A stretch of 64,000 nucleotides of DNA from Gammaproteobacteria bacterium (lineage in GTDB: Bacteria; Pseudomonadota; Gammaproteobacteria; Arenicellales; JAJDZL01), in assembly GCA_022823625.1 (NCBI GenBank), contig JAJEHQ010000005.1, positions 1-64,000 on the forward strand, given 5' to 3'. Position numbers and translations under genes: made by a program. The notes beneath the pieces are model-generated. The model worked only from the letters and a program-made list of their open reading frames with translations, had not been told where the DNA came from and did not search any database. Position 1 is the first letter of the stretch, and each line of letters opens with the position of its first letter. Shown here piece after piece: positions 1-8,973 of this stretch.

Positions 1-126
1 CATTCGGACAATGCGGACATCAATGCCGCATTAAATATATTAGCCCTGGGGACTCGGGCGATTGGACGGATGAGAGGCGTTTGCGCTGGCAACCTCAATG
101 ACCCGTCAAGAAGATATGCTGCTTGA
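1..126 (+). mobile_element. tnpB: C-terminal end of an IS200/IS605-type TnpB (partial at the left edge)
   Basis: Reading from base 1 gives an open frame of 41 residues ending in TGA at 124-126. It contains DNADINAALNILALGTRAIGR, which resembles the third RuvC catalytic segment (the Asp in NADINAA) that follows the zinc ribbon in TnpB proteins. The rest lies outside the window, so intactness cannot be judged. A 6-bp hairpin (CTTGAC, loop TTT, GTCAAG) at 122-136 overlaps the stop codon, as expected near the right end of such elements. Family assignment rests on one short motif. Confidence 0.55.
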
Positions 127-149
127 CTTTGTCAAGTTATGTTTATAAG
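122..149 (+). promoter_or_regulatory. Hairpin at the tnpB end and possible hutH promoter
   Basis: CTTGAC-TTT-GTCAAG at 122-136 is a perfect inverted repeat. TTGACT (123-128) and TATAAG (144-149) could form a promoter for hutH, but the spacer is only 15 nt, so the call is weak. The same bases may instead be the terminal hairpin of the IS element. From here to hutH at 234 the DNA is AT-rich, with no other recognisable site. Confidence 0.3.
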
Positions 150-233
150 TCCCAATATTTAAAACAAAATTGTTACTTATGATGATTTCGTTTGAATTTT
201 CCACACATGTAACGACTTTGAGTTGATCTGATC

Positions 234-1784
234 ATGAAAACTGACAATATCATTCGGTTAGTTCCGGGACAGTTGACGCTTGACCAAATGCAGTCGTTTC
301 AGTCAAGTTCCTGTCAATTGGAATTAGATCAGAATTGTCGCAGAGAGGTGGAACAGGCTGCTGAAATGATTCGGTCCGCTGCAGCAGGCGAAGATGCGAT
401 TTATGGAGTAAATACCGGATTTGGCAAGTTGGCTAATACCCGGATTCAACTGGAGCAGAGATCGGCATTACAAAAGAACCTCATTTTGTCTCACTGTTGT
501 GGAGTGGGGCCTGCACTTCCAGAACCCATAGTTCGGTTGATTATGCTACTGAAACTAAGCTCTCTGGGGAGAGGTGCTTCAGGTGTACGGTGGCAGATAC
601 TTGAGCTGCTGCAAGCCATGCTCAATGCTGACATTTTGCCAATCATTCCATCAAAAGGCTCAGTCGGGGCTTCCGGAGACCTGGCACCGCTTGCACATAT
701 GACTCTCGCCATGATTGGTGAGGATGAGGTTATGCGTCGTGGAAAAAGAACACCGACTGTGCAAGCCCTGCAAGATGAAGGCCTAAGTCCAATCCAACTC
801 GGTCCAAAGGAAGGATTGGCAATGATCAATGGCACCCAGGTATCAGCGGCAATCTGTCTGACAGCGTTATTTGATACTTGGGAATTGTGCCAAACTGCCA
901 TTATTACGGGTGCCTTGTCCTGTGACGGATTGATGGCGTCAACCAGTCCATTTCGAAAGGAGATTCATGAATTGCGGGGACAACAAGGGCAAATCGAAGC
1001 CGCCCGCGCGCTACACTCCTTGTTGGCAGGGTCTGCAATTCGTGAATCACACCTTGAAGATGATGAACGAGTACAGGATCCATACTGTCTGAGATGTCAG
1101 CCACAGGTGATGGGTGCCTGTCTAGACCAGTTGCGTCAGGCCGCAAAAACTTTGGAAATTGAGGCTAATGCGGTCACCGACAACCCTCTGGTGGTTAACG
1201 GAAACGAGCTGGTGTCTGGAGGAAATTTTCATGCAGAACCGGTTGCATTTGCTGCTGATCAGTGTGCTTTGGCAATCACTGAAGCAGGTTCCATTGCGGA
1301 GCGGCGTCTCGCAACACTGGTAGATCCAGCTCTGAACTATGGACTCCCTGCATTCCTTTCTCCTGATCCAGGTCGCAATTCAGGATTTATGGCTGCAGAG
1401 GTGACCGCAGCTGCGCTGAAGGCTGAGAACAAGCACAACGCCATGCCGTGCTCAGTGGATTCTTTTCCGACCAGCGCCAATCAGGAAGACCATGTCTCCA
1501 TGTCTTGTCATGCAGCGCGACGTCTGCTCGATATGAATGAAAATCTGACCTGGATACTTGCCATTGAATTGCTGGCCGCAGCACAAGCAGTTGAATTTAG
1601 ACGTCCACTTAAGTCCAGTGAATCACTGGAAAATGTGATTCAGTTGGTCCGAGACAATATTCCCGCACTAGGAGAAGACAGGTTTTTTTCACCAGACCTT
1701 GAGGCTGCCTACTCAATCATCAAAAGACGAGAGTTAATCGACATCGCTATCGCTGGCAACAACCAGCTGCCAACGTTGTGGTAG
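234..1784 (+). CDS. hutH: Histidine ammonia-lyase
   Basis: Converts L-histidine to trans-urocanate and ammonia, the first step of histidine use, in the cytosol. At 516 residues it has the usual HAL length. The Ala-Ser-Gly triad that cyclises into the MIO cofactor is at 146-148 within [12 protein letters not shown], and the conserved YGVNTGFG segment starts at Tyr57. A second ASG at 115-117 is outside the active-site context. No hutU, hutI, hutG or hutC is visible, so the gene stands alone between an IS remnant and the convergent rluB. The rest of the pathway must be elsewhere, or urocanate itself is the product. Tyrosine ammonia-lyase is the main alternative; overall similarity favours HAL. 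Confidence 0.9.
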   Translation: MKTDNIIRLVPGQLTLDQMQSFQSSSCQLELDQNCRREVEQAAEMIRSAAAGEDAIYGVNTGFGKLANTRIQLEQRSALQKNLILSHCCGVGPALPEPIVRLIMLLKLSSLGRGASGVRWQILELLQAMLNADILPIIPSKGSVGASGDLAPLAHMTLAMIGEDEVMRRGKRTPTVQALQDEGLSPIQLGPKEGLAMINGTQVSAAICLTALFDTWELCQTAIITGALSCDGLMASTSPFRKEIHELRGQQGQIEAARALHSLLAGSAIRESHLEDDERVQDPYCLRCQPQVMGACLDQLRQAAKTLEIEANAVTDNPLVVNGNELVSGGNFHAEPVAFAADQCALAITEAGSIAERRLATLVDPALNYGLPAFLSPDPGRNSGFMAAEVTAAALKAENKHNAMPCSVDSFPTSANQEDHVSMSCHAARRLLDMNENLTWILAIELLAAAQAVEFRRPLKSSESLENVIQLVRDNIPALGEDRFFSPDLEAAYSIIKRRELIDIAIAGNNQLPTLW

Positions 1785-1799
1785 TCTTGGCAGCTAATA

Positions 1800-2549
1800 T
1801 CAAGCAGTATTGCTTGAATTTTCAACTGCCAGACTCCTGAATTTATCAATCTGCTGTTCATCCAATTCGATCCACTGGCCTACTTTCAGATTCCGAGGCA
1901 GATGAAAGTGTCCATAGCGAACTCTCTTCAACCGACTGACCTCACAGCCTAAAACTTGCCAGGCACGCCTGATTTCTCGGTTTTTGCCACCGGTAAGGAC
2001 AATCCGAAACCATTGATTGCTACCAGTTCGCTCTTCTGGGTCAATTGACCTGAATTGCAGCATATCTTTACCTGCTTGTACGCCCTCACACAAACGCTTC
2101 AGACTGTCGTCAGATACGGGGCCAAACACGCGGCAAAGATATTCTCTTTCGACTTCACTTGAAGGATGCATAAGGGCGTTGACTAGTTCGCCATCATTTG
2201 AAAACAGCATCAATCCGGTTGTGTTGATGTCAAGTCGACCGACTGACAGCCAGCGACCGTTTTCAATGTTTGGTAGGGAGTCAAGTACCCGACGACGATC
2301 GCCGGGGTCCTTGTGAGTAGAAATCTCTCCCTCAGCCTTGTGATAGACCAGCATGCGAGTTGGGTGATTGAGTTCGCTGATGACAATCTGCTTTCCATGG
2401 ACATACAGAACCTGACCCGCTTCAACTCGATCTCCAGGCTTGAGGACGCCCTGACTTGTCGTAATTTGGCCTGCTTTAAGCCATTTTTCAATTTCTCGTC
2501 TGGAACCGTATCCGGCTCTTGCTAGATACTTTTGGACGCGTTCATTCAC
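1800..2549 (-). CDS. rluB: 23S rRNA pseudouridine synthase, RluB type
   Basis: Expected to isomerise a uridine in helix 89 of 23S rRNA (U2605 in E. coli). The N-terminal S4 RNA-binding domain covers about residues 1-60 (RVQKYLARAGYGSRREIEKW). The RsuA/RluB catalytic motif GRLDINTTGL has the catalytic Asp at 107. At 249 residues it lacks the long basic C-terminal tail of E. coli RluB. It is the last gene of the pcnB-folK-trpS-scpA-scpB-rluB series and follows scpB by 36 nt; scpA-scpB-rluB is a very common arrangement. RluE or RluF are less likely given this neighbourhood. Confidence 0.9.
   Translation of the reverse strand: MNERVQKYLARAGYGSRREIEKWLKAGQITTSQGVLKPGDRVEAGQVLYVHGKQIVISELNHPTRMLVYHKAEGEISTHKDPGDRRRVLDSLPNIENGRWLSVGRLDINTTGLMLFSNDGELVNALMHPSSEVEREYLCRVFGPVSDDSLKRLCEGVQAGKDMLQFRSIDPEERTGSNQWFRIVLTGGKNREIRRAWQVLGCEVSRLKRVRYGHFHLPRNLKVGQWIELDEQQIDKFRSLAVENSSNTA
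1801..1822 (+). terminator. Possible terminator between convergent hutH and rluB
   Basis: CAAGCA-GTAT-TGCTTG (1801-1816) is a perfect 6-bp stem followed on the plus strand by AATTTT. It overlaps the last codons of rluB. The stem is short and the T-tract weak. Confidence 0.35.
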
Positions 2550-2585
2550 AGAAGAATTGCACAGAATACATTTCAGGAAGTCAAA

Positions 2586-3167
2586 TTAGTCCTCTGCGTC
2601 TAACTCTTCCACCGTCTCTGATTCCTGAGAAGCCTGTCGCTCCAGTAGATCTAGGGACGGCAGTTCGTCCAGCGATTCCAGATTGAAATATTCCAGGAAT
2701 TGGCGGGTGGTACGAAATAGCGCCGGACGCCCCGGAACTTCCTTGTGTCCGGCCTGCTCAATCCATTCATTGCTCAACAACGTTCTCATAATTTCTGTAG
2801 AAACTGACACACCTCGAATATTTTCAATATCACCGCGGGTAACCGGCTGCCGAAAGGCAATGATCGACAAGGTTTCCATCAGTGCACGGGAGTATCGGCG
2901 CGGTCGAATTTCAGACAGCTTGCAAAGCCATTGAGCGTATTCCGGGCGGGACTGAAAGCGATAACCATCGCCTAACTTCTTGAGCTCAATTCCCCGTGCA
3001 TCGCAGTCTCTTTGCAACTCCAGAAGCACACGTTCAACAGTTAGATTATCCGGGCAATCCTCAACTGGAAAAATGCTCTGGATCTGCTTAATTGATACTG
3101 GTACTTCAGAGGTGAGGATCGCAGCTTCAACCACATTTTTGAGTTCTTGAAAACTGATAGACATCAT
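2586..3167 (-). CDS. scpB: Segregation and condensation protein B
   Basis: A 193-residue winged-helix protein that binds the kleisin ScpA and an SMC ATPase to form the chromosome-condensing complex. The two winged-helix units, the ETLSIIAFRQPVTRGDIENIRG segment (about residues 95-116) and an acidic C-terminal tail rich in Glu and Asp are typical. The start overlaps the scpA stop by four bases (ATGA type), implying translational coupling. Confidence 0.93.
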   Translation of the reverse strand: MMSISFQELKNVVEAAILTSEVPVSIKQIQSIFPVEDCPDNLTVERVLLELQRDCDARGIELKKLGDGYRFQSRPEYAQWLCKLSEIRPRRYSRALMETLSIIAFRQPVTRGDIENIRGVSVSTEIMRTLLSNEWIEQAGHKEVPGRPALFRTTRQFLEYFNLESLDELPSLDLLERQASQESETVEELDAED

Positions 3168-3958
3168 TGATTCAACTGGATGTGAATGGGAGACTTCGAA
3201 GTAGCTTGTACTGCATAGACTATGTTGGAGTTAATGAGTTCCAGTAAAGCCAAAAACGTGACCACAAGACCTGCCCTTCCCTCAGATCGGTCAAACAATT
3301 GATCGAAACGAAGCGGCCCGGTGTCTTCCAATTTTTTTCTAATGTCATCTACACGGTCTTTCACTGAATATGTCGCTCTATTGACCTGAACTGGCGCACT
3401 AAATTCAACAATTCGAAGTACATTCTTGAATGCCTCGATTAAATCAATTACCGCAATTGATTCAAATACCACTTGCTTCGGTTTGGGCGGACCAATCGCG
3501 TTCGCCACAAATACATCCCGGCCAACTCTAGGACGGGCTTCAAGCAGCATGGCAACTTGTCGGATTCGATCATATTCTTCCAATCGCCTCGCCAATTCAG
3601 CACGCGGGTCTTCTTCCTCCTCGTCGTCGCCATCCTCCTGTCTTGGTGGCAATAACAATCTCGATTTAATATGCGCGAGTGTCGCTGCCATCGCCAGATA
3701 TTCACCTGCAAGTTCCAGGTGGATGATCTGCATGAGATCGATGTATCTTGCATACTGTTCAGCAACTTCGGCAACTGGAATATCCAGAACATTGAACTTG
3801 TTTTTTCGAATCAGATACAAAAGAAGATCAAGTGGACCTTCAAATGCCTGCGTAATCACTTCCAGGGCGTTGGCCGGAATGTAAACCTCACCGGGAATTG
3901 GGATGGATTCAATTTTCCCTTCGTGAATCTGCCGAATTTTAGGAATGTCGCTGTTCAA
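3164..3958 (-). CDS. scpA: Segregation and condensation protein A (kleisin)
   Basis: Kleisin subunit that bridges SMC heads and recruits ScpB. The ScpA hallmark FEGPLDLLLYLIRKNKF lies near the N-terminus, and HIKSRLLLP follows. The frame is open back to 4039, but that start would lie inside trpS and add a non-family leader. A TTG at 3956-3958 lies two bases after the trpS stop, with GGGAG about 12 nt upstream, and gives 264 residues, the normal length. An acidic stretch (DGDDEEEEDPRAE) sits in the variable middle region. It overlaps scpB by 4 nt. Confidence 0.9.
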   Translation of the reverse strand: MNSDIPKIRQIHEGKIESIPIPGEVYIPANALEVITQAFEGPLDLLLYLIRKNKFNVLDIPVAEVAEQYARYIDLMQIIHLELAGEYLAMAATLAHIKSRLLLPPRQEDGDDEEEEDPRAELARRLEEYDRIRQVAMLLEARPRVGRDVFVANAIGPPKPKQVVFESIAVIDLIEAFKNVLRIVEFSAPVQVNRATYSVKDRVDDIRKKLEDTGPLRFDQLFDRSEGRAGLVVTFLALLELINSNIVYAVQATSKSPIHIQLNQ

Positions 3959-3960
3959 GT

Positions 3961-5184
3961 TTAACGATAACTCCCGGTTCCCACATAGTGACGAACGTCT
4001 TTCATGGTCTCCTCTGCCACTGCACCTGCTCGTTCGCATCCGTCTGCAACGACTTTTGTCAGGTAGTTCTTGTCCTCGATGTACGGACGAGCACGTTCAA
4101 TATGCTGTGCCTGTTCATCCAGAATATGTCCAATCAATGGCTCTTTGCAGTCCAAACAGCCAATTTCTGCCGTTGTACAGCCATTGCAAACCCACTTTTT
4201 CTGTTCTTCATTAGAATAAATTTTGTGCAAATCCCATACCGGGCATTTTTCCGGGTCCCCTGGATCGTTTCGACGAATACGCGCTGGATCAGTAGGCATT
4301 GATCGGATCAATTTAGTGATTCGGTTAGGGTCATCACGCAGAAATATAGCATTGTCATATGACTTTGACATTTTCTGTCCGTCGGTACCCGGCACCTTTG
4401 ATGCTTCCGTTACGTAGTGATCAGGTTCTACCAAAATCTGGCGGCCACTTCCTTCAAGATATCCCGTAAGCCGTTCTCTGTCGCCCCGGGAAAGATTTGG
4501 CATTGAAGCAAGAAACTCTTTGGCGCTTTTAAGCGCTTTTGGGTCTCCGCGCTCGGTATAGGCAATTCTTAATCGACGGTACTTGGCCCCATTTCGTTTA
4601 CCAAGCTTTGCAATAGCCTTTTCGGCTTTGTCTTCAAAGCCTTCCTCTTTCCCAAATATCGAGTTAAACCGTCGGGCTAATTCACGAGTCAGCTCAACGT
4701 GAGGAATCTGATCCTGACCCACCGGAACGAGTGATGCGCGATACATCAAAATATCAGCACTTTGCAGTACCGGGTAACCCAAAAAACCATGTGTCGACAA
4801 GTCCTTGTTTTTCAATTTTTCCTGTTGGTCCTTGAAACTAGGGACCCGTTCAAGCCAGCCAAGCGGGCTGATCATTGAAAGCAACAGATAAAGCTCAGCG
4901 TGTTCCGGCACTTTCGACTGGATAAATATTGTCGCAAGTTCCGGATCAACCCCACTGGCCAGCCAGTCAACAACCATGTCCAAAACATTGTCTCTCATGG
5001 CATACTCTGATACCACATCAAAGTTTGTAGTCAGGGCGTGCCAATCCGCAACAAAATAATAGCAATCATGCTCATGTTGCAATTCCACCCACGGCTTTAT
5101 CACACCGTGATAGTGTCCCAAATGTAAAGGTCCAGTCGGCCGCATTCCTGATAGTACGCGGCTAGGCTGTCCAGGTGTGTTCAT
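3961..5184 (-). CDS. trpS: Tryptophanyl-tRNA synthetase (long form)
   Basis: Class I aminoacyl-tRNA synthetase that charges tRNA-Trp. The HIGH-type motif HLGH is at residues 21-24 and KMSKS at 271-275. At 407 residues it is about 70 longer than E. coli TrpS. The extra segment, roughly residues 183-250 and including NLSRGDRERLTGYLEG, sits before KMSKS and resembles the insertion known in Pseudomonas/Xanthomonas TrpS, so it is a lineage feature and not a fusion. There is also a Cys cluster (CNGCTTAEIGCLDC) near residues 345-360. folK is 30 nt upstream and scpA starts two bases after the stop. Confidence 0.95.
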   Translation of the reverse strand: MNTPGQPSRVLSGMRPTGPLHLGHYHGVIKPWVELQHEHDCYYFVADWHALTTNFDVVSEYAMRDNVLDMVVDWLASGVDPELATIFIQSKVPEHAELYLLLSMISPLGWLERVPSFKDQQEKLKNKDLSTHGFLGYPVLQSADILMYRASLVPVGQDQIPHVELTRELARRFNSIFGKEEGFEDKAEKAIAKLGKRNGAKYRRLRIAYTERGDPKALKSAKEFLASMPNLSRGDRERLTGYLEGSGRQILVEPDHYVTEASKVPGTDGQKMSKSYDNAIFLRDDPNRITKLIRSMPTDPARIRRNDPGDPEKCPVWDLHKIYSNEEQKKWVCNGCTTAEIGCLDCKEPLIGHILDEQAQHIERARPYIEDKNYLTKVVADGCERAGAVAEETMKDVRHYVGTGSYR

Positions 5185-5214
5185 GAGATAACTTCTCCTT
5201 CAGTTGAAATGTCG

Positions 5215-5736
5215 CTATAAATTTTCGTTTACTTCATTCCGTTTCGCAACTTGCTGATTAGCACAGGAAGCGAGAAGGTCAACTCCCCTGCCCCGGCCTG
5301 GAATGAAAATATCTGAATCAATTTCGAGTAATGGCTCCAGAACAAACCGGCGCTCGTGCATTCGCGGATGTGGCAATTCAAGTTTCTCGGTATGGCAGGT
5401 CTGTCCTTCATATAGCAGCAAGTCGAGATCGATCGAACGCGGGCCATTGATTTGCCCTGTTCTGACTCTGCCAAGTTCAGTTTCAATTCTCAGCAAAAGT
5501 TCTAAAAGTTCGAAGTGACCCATTTCAGTTCTAAGCTTACAGACTGCATTGACAAAGTCTGGCTGATCTTCAAATCCAATTGGAGCGGTAGAGTAAAGAG
5601 AGGAACGATGACGGACCCGACACTTATCCTGCTGATTTAAAACTTCCATTGCTTTCAGGACCTGCTGCTCAGGATTTTCAAGATTGCTGCCTATGCCAAC
5701 ATAAGCATATTTCCAGTTCGCTGTCATCAGCGCCAC
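5215..5736 (-). CDS. folK: 6-hydroxymethyl-7,8-dihydropterin pyrophosphokinase
   Basis: Transfers pyrophosphate from ATP to 6-hydroxymethyl-dihydropterin, the step before dihydropteroate synthase in folate synthesis. The HPPK hallmarks are present: YVGIGSNL near the N-terminus, GPRSIDLDLLLY with the Mg-binding Asp pair, and LPHPRMHERRFVLEPL. At 173 residues it has normal single-domain length. It overlaps the end of pcnB by 10 nt; pcnB-folK is a conserved gammaproteobacterial pair. Confidence 0.95.
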   Translation of the reverse strand: MALMTANWKYAYVGIGSNLENPEQQVLKAMEVLNQQDKCRVRHRSSLYSTAPIGFEDQPDFVNAVCKLRTEMGHFELLELLLRIETELGRVRTGQINGPRSIDLDLLLYEGQTCHTEKLELPHPRMHERRFVLEPLLEIDSDIFIPGRGRGVDLLASCANQQVAKRNEVNENL

Positions 5737-6995
5737 CTTGGCCGATTTCTGTACCTATTCAATCGGGGTTGCGGTTCAATCACCTGCTGGTCTCGAAGTT
5801 CAGTCCACGCTCGACACTTTCGATGCTCGACCTCTCCTACTTTGCTTCGTAGCTCGAATAATCTCACTGCTGCTCGAAAATTCTCACTCTGAACAAGCCT
5901 GGTACCTTTTGTTGCAGCTTCAGTTTCGAGGATCTTTTGAAACAGCCAGATTGCTTCAACACGTTGCACAAAGTTCCCAGCAATGTAGGTGCGTATCTTC
6001 TGTTGATGGAGTATATCTCTTGCGACATGAAAGGGAAAATTGCGCCTTCGTCGTGATCGCTTTGTCAGTGAATTATTGAACTTTGGCCAGAGTATCGCTG
6101 CCATTGTAAATGCTATGCTGGTGTGCTCACCACTTTGTATTCGCTCATCCGTTTCGTCCAATAGCATGCGCATCCAATCAATCACACCATGATTGTCGTT
6201 CTTTCCCGCTTTCAGCCACTTGTAGGGTGGAAACAGAATTCGCAGAACATCGTGATGATGCAACAATTCAAGTGTCTTACGGGCGCGGCCGTTAAACAGC
6301 AACTTACTCAGTTCATCGCCCAATCGATAATTTGATATACCAGACAGCAGATGCCCACAAACTGAAAGCTCTTTCTCTGTCGCTCCATCAAAAGAGAATC
6401 CCGGAAGCGATGCGAAACGAATTGCACGCAACATCCTTACGGGATCTTCCCGATAGCGTTCTGCAGGACTGCCAATGATTCGTACGATACCGTTCCTGGC
6501 ATCCTCGTACCCTCCTGTGTAATCGACGATGTGCATATCAGAGGGGTGTAGGTAGAGTGAGTTGATGGTCAGATCTCTGCGAAACGCGTCTTCCTGGATA
6601 TGACCGAAGAGATTGTCCTTGATAATCTTTCCATTGAGTGAAACAAATCTGGAACCCCGACGCCGTGACTTTTTAGTTGGAGATCTTCGATACGTCGCAA
6701 CCTGAATCACTTCATTCTTGATGCGCACCTGCGCAATCTGAAATCTTCTTCCAAAAACTTCACAACGACGAAACAAGGTGCGAACTTCCTCTGGTCGCGC
6801 ATTGGTCGTGACATCGAAATCTTTCGGCGTTCTACCTAGTAGCAAGTCCCTGACACAGCCACCAACGAGTTCGCTCGAATACCCGGCAGACTTAAGGCTG
6901 TCGACCACCTCAATGGCTTTCGGACTGATCAGGCTGCGATCAATTCCGTGTTCTGATCTCAAGATGATTCTTGGGGTTGAGTCTGCGCGCTTCAT
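5727..6995 (-). CDS. pcnB: Poly(A) polymerase I
   Basis: Adds 3' poly(A) tails to RNA and so promotes decay. It belongs to the class II CCA-adding/poly(A) polymerase family, with VGGCVRDLLLGR (residues 44-55) and catalytic carboxylates in DFDV (59-62), followed by the RRDLTINSLYLHP and PVRMLRAIRF motifs. At 422 residues, with a basic C-terminus (RNRPRWR) and a pcnB-folK neighbourhood, it fits PcnB better than a CCA transferase. It is the first gene of the six-gene minus-strand block. Confidence 0.9.
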   Translation of the reverse strand: MKRADSTPRIILRSEHGIDRSLISPKAIEVVDSLKSAGYSSELVGGCVRDLLLGRTPKDFDVTTNARPEEVRTLFRRCEVFGRRFQIAQVRIKNEVIQVATYRRSPTKKSRRRGSRFVSLNGKIIKDNLFGHIQEDAFRRDLTINSLYLHPSDMHIVDYTGGYEDARNGIVRIIGSPAERYREDPVRMLRAIRFASLPGFSFDGATEKELSVCGHLLSGISNYRLGDELSKLLFNGRARKTLELLHHHDVLRILFPPYKWLKAGKNDNHGVIDWMRMLLDETDERIQSGEHTSIAFTMAAILWPKFNNSLTKRSRRRRNFPFHVARDILHQQKIRTYIAGNFVQRVEAIWLFQKILETEAATKGTRLVQSENFRAAVRLFELRSKVGEVEHRKCRAWTELRDQQVIEPQPRLNRYRNRPRWR

Positions 6996-7060
6996 TGAGC
7001 AGGTTATTGAATAGGCGAATGTGTGATACTATTTAATTGGTGTAAAGAAGTAATTTACCC

Positions 7061-7135
7061 GCTCCCTTCGTCTAGCGGTCAGGACATCGGCCTCTCAAGC
7101 CGGCAACAGGGGTTCGATTCCCCTAGGGAGCGCCA
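7061..7135 (+). tRNA. tRNA-Glu (anticodon CTC)
   Basis: A full cloverleaf can be drawn. The 7-bp acceptor is GCTCCCT/AGGGAGC, with discriminator G and an encoded CCA at 7133-7135. The anticodon stem is TCGGC/GCCGG with loop CTCTCAA, putting CTC at 7094-7096 (reads GAG). The T arm is GGGGT-TCGATTC-CCCTA... by the usual fold. A T-run follows directly. Many gammaproteobacteria carry only the TTC isoacceptor, so this is probably a second tRNA-Glu. Confidence 0.95.
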
Positions 7136-7165
7136 ATTTTTTTGTTTGTTTGATGAGGTTGCTTT

Positions 7166-8059
7166 GTGGTTCATTTGATTAATCCTACACCCGACCCCAA
7201 TGAAAAAGATACGGAAATTAAAGATGTCGGTGTTGATAACTTTCTTGAAGAAGTTATAGAAAAATCCAAAGCCGTACCCGTTCTGGTCGATTTTTGGGCC
7301 CCATGGTGTGGACCTTGCAAGAATCTGACTCCAATTCTTGAAAATCTTGCCAGTAAACACGCCGATGCGTTTCGACTCGTCAAGGTAAACATCGACGAAC
7401 AGCAGGAGCTTGCAATGCAATTTCAGGTGCGTAGCGTACCAACCGTGTATCTCGTCAAAGATACTGCCGTCGTTGATGGTTTTATGGGCGCTCAACCAGA
7501 AAATGTCGTTGAGGAATTCCTTTCCAAACATATTACTCTAACTGAAAAGCTGCCGGAAAAACCCAACATATCGGACCCGATTCAGGACATGATCAATCTC
7601 GGCCGAGAATCTGAGGCGATTGAAGCACTGAAGAAAGACGGTTCCGAAGAAAGCATGTTTCGTCTTGCTCGCTTGTATCTGAACCTCAACAAATTTGATG
7701 AAGTTCGAGACACACTGGGTAAACTGAAAGACAAATCTACAAGCCAGCGATATCGGTTTGTTGAAGCTGCAATGCACTTTGCAGAAATCTCCTACTCGGG
7801 CAAATCAGAAAATGAACTGCGAGAAATCATCGCGCAAGACAAGACAAACTGGGAAGCACATTACGAACTTGCTGCAATCTGCATGATTATGGGTGACATT
7901 GCTGAGGCGATGGAACTGCTGCTGCAGATTGTCAGAAACGACCGCAGCTTTAACGAAGATGCTGGACGAAAAGGTTTGATTAAGGCTTTTGACATGGTTG
8001 GAGGTGACCACCCACTGGTGTCACAGTATCGCAGTTCGCTGGCTCGCACTCTGCATTAG
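7166..8059 (+). CDS. cnoX: Thioredoxin-domain co-chaperone CnoX (YbbN) with TPR region
   Basis: A 297-residue protein with an N-terminal thioredoxin domain (WAPWCGPCK, active-site Cys at 48 and 51; cis-Pro in VRSVPTVY) and a helical TPR C-terminal half. In this family CnoX protects substrates from oxidative aggregation and hands them to GroEL and DnaK. E. coli CnoX lacks the first active-site Cys, whereas this one keeps CGPC as Caulobacter CnoX does, so it may be redox-active. The GTG start at 7166 has GATGAGG upstream. It converges with xerD, overlapping it by 4 nt. Confidence 0.88.
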   Translation: MVHLINPTPDPNEKDTEIKDVGVDNFLEEVIEKSKAVPVLVDFWAPWCGPCKNLTPILENLASKHADAFRLVKVNIDEQQELAMQFQVRSVPTVYLVKDTAVVDGFMGAQPENVVEEFLSKHITLTEKLPEKPNISDPIQDMINLGRESEAIEALKKDGSEESMFRLARLYLNLNKFDEVRDTLGKLKDKSTSQRYRFVEAAMHFAEISYSGKSENELREIIAQDKTNWEAHYELAAICMIMGDIAEAMELLLQIVRNDRSFNEDAGRKGLIKAFDMVGGDHPLVSQYRSSLARTLH

Positions 8060-8973
8060 CCCCGCGGGTGATGATCTTTCAGTAGTTTCGAAAGTCGCTG
8101 CCTAGAGACATGTGTGTATATCTGGGTTGTTGACAAATTGCTGTGTCCCAAAAGCTGCTGAATTGTTCGCAAATCTGAACCATGATCCAAAAGATGCGTT
8201 GCAAATGAATGTCGCAACGCATGCGGGGTGATCTTCTCGCCCGAAATCCCGGCCGCAGTTGCGTATTTTCGAATATTATTCCAAAAAGTCTGTCGCGTCA
8301 TTTGTCTGCCGCGGGCCGTGATATAAAGGTCGTTGCTAAGTCCTTTTTTTGACAGATTTGGGCGCGCTCGTTCCATGTATTCGTTCAACCAATGAACTGC
8401 GTGCTCACCCAAAGGAACCAATCTTTCACGGGCTCCTTTACCTGTCAGTCTCACCCAGCCTTCAGCGCGGTTAACCGCACCCAGGGGTAGACTAACCAGT
8501 TCCGATACTCTTAAGCCTGCACCATAAAGCGTTTCCAGCATCGACCGGTCGCGTAAACCAATGTCCTTGCTAACATTGGGCGCGTGTAACAGTGCTTCAA
8601 TTTCGGACTCCGAAAGTGACTTTGGAAGACTTCTGCCGATAAAGGGGGAAGTAATTTCATCGGTCGGACAGGATACCAGCAACGATTCAGCAACGCAATA
8701 ACGATAGAAGCGTCTAAATGTACTCAATTGACGAGCAATTGTTCGAGCACCATATGCGGACTTGCCAGCTAGGTAGCGCATTATGTCTGCGCGATCAACT
8801 TCGAGCAGATTTTTTTTCTGTTGTTTAAGCCATAACGACAGGGAGATGAGATCCAGTCGGTAAGAATCCAAGGTATTTTGTGCCAATCCCGATTCGGACC
8901 ATATTGAATCTGTAAACTGATCGATCAGTTGGAGATCTTCGTTTGAAATTTCAGGTGATGGCTGTTTCATCAT
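8056..8973 (-). CDS. xerD: Tyrosine site-specific recombinase XerD
   Basis: Resolves chromosome dimers at dif together with XerC. All six catalytic residues are present: Arg155, Lys179, His251, Arg254, His277 and Tyr286 (HALRHSFATHLL, LLGHSNLSTTQIYTHV). At 305 residues, with an N-terminal SAM-like core-binding domain, it matches XerC/XerD and not phage integrases. XerD is preferred over XerC from motif wording, which is not decisive. It starts inside the last codon of the upstream TPR gene (4-nt overlap). Confidence 0.88.
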   Translation of the reverse strand: MMKQPSPEISNEDLQLIDQFTDSIWSESGLAQNTLDSYRLDLISLSLWLKQQKKNLLEVDRADIMRYLAGKSAYGARTIARQLSTFRRFYRYCVAESLLVSCPTDEITSPFIGRSLPKSLSESEIEALLHAPNVSKDIGLRDRSMLETLYGAGLRVSELVSLPLGAVNRAEGWVRLTGKGARERLVPLGEHAVHWLNEYMERARPNLSKKGLSNDLYITARGRQMTRQTFWNNIRKYATAAGISGEKITPHALRHSFATHLLDHGSDLRTIQQLLGHSNLSTTQIYTHVSRQRLSKLLKDHHPRG

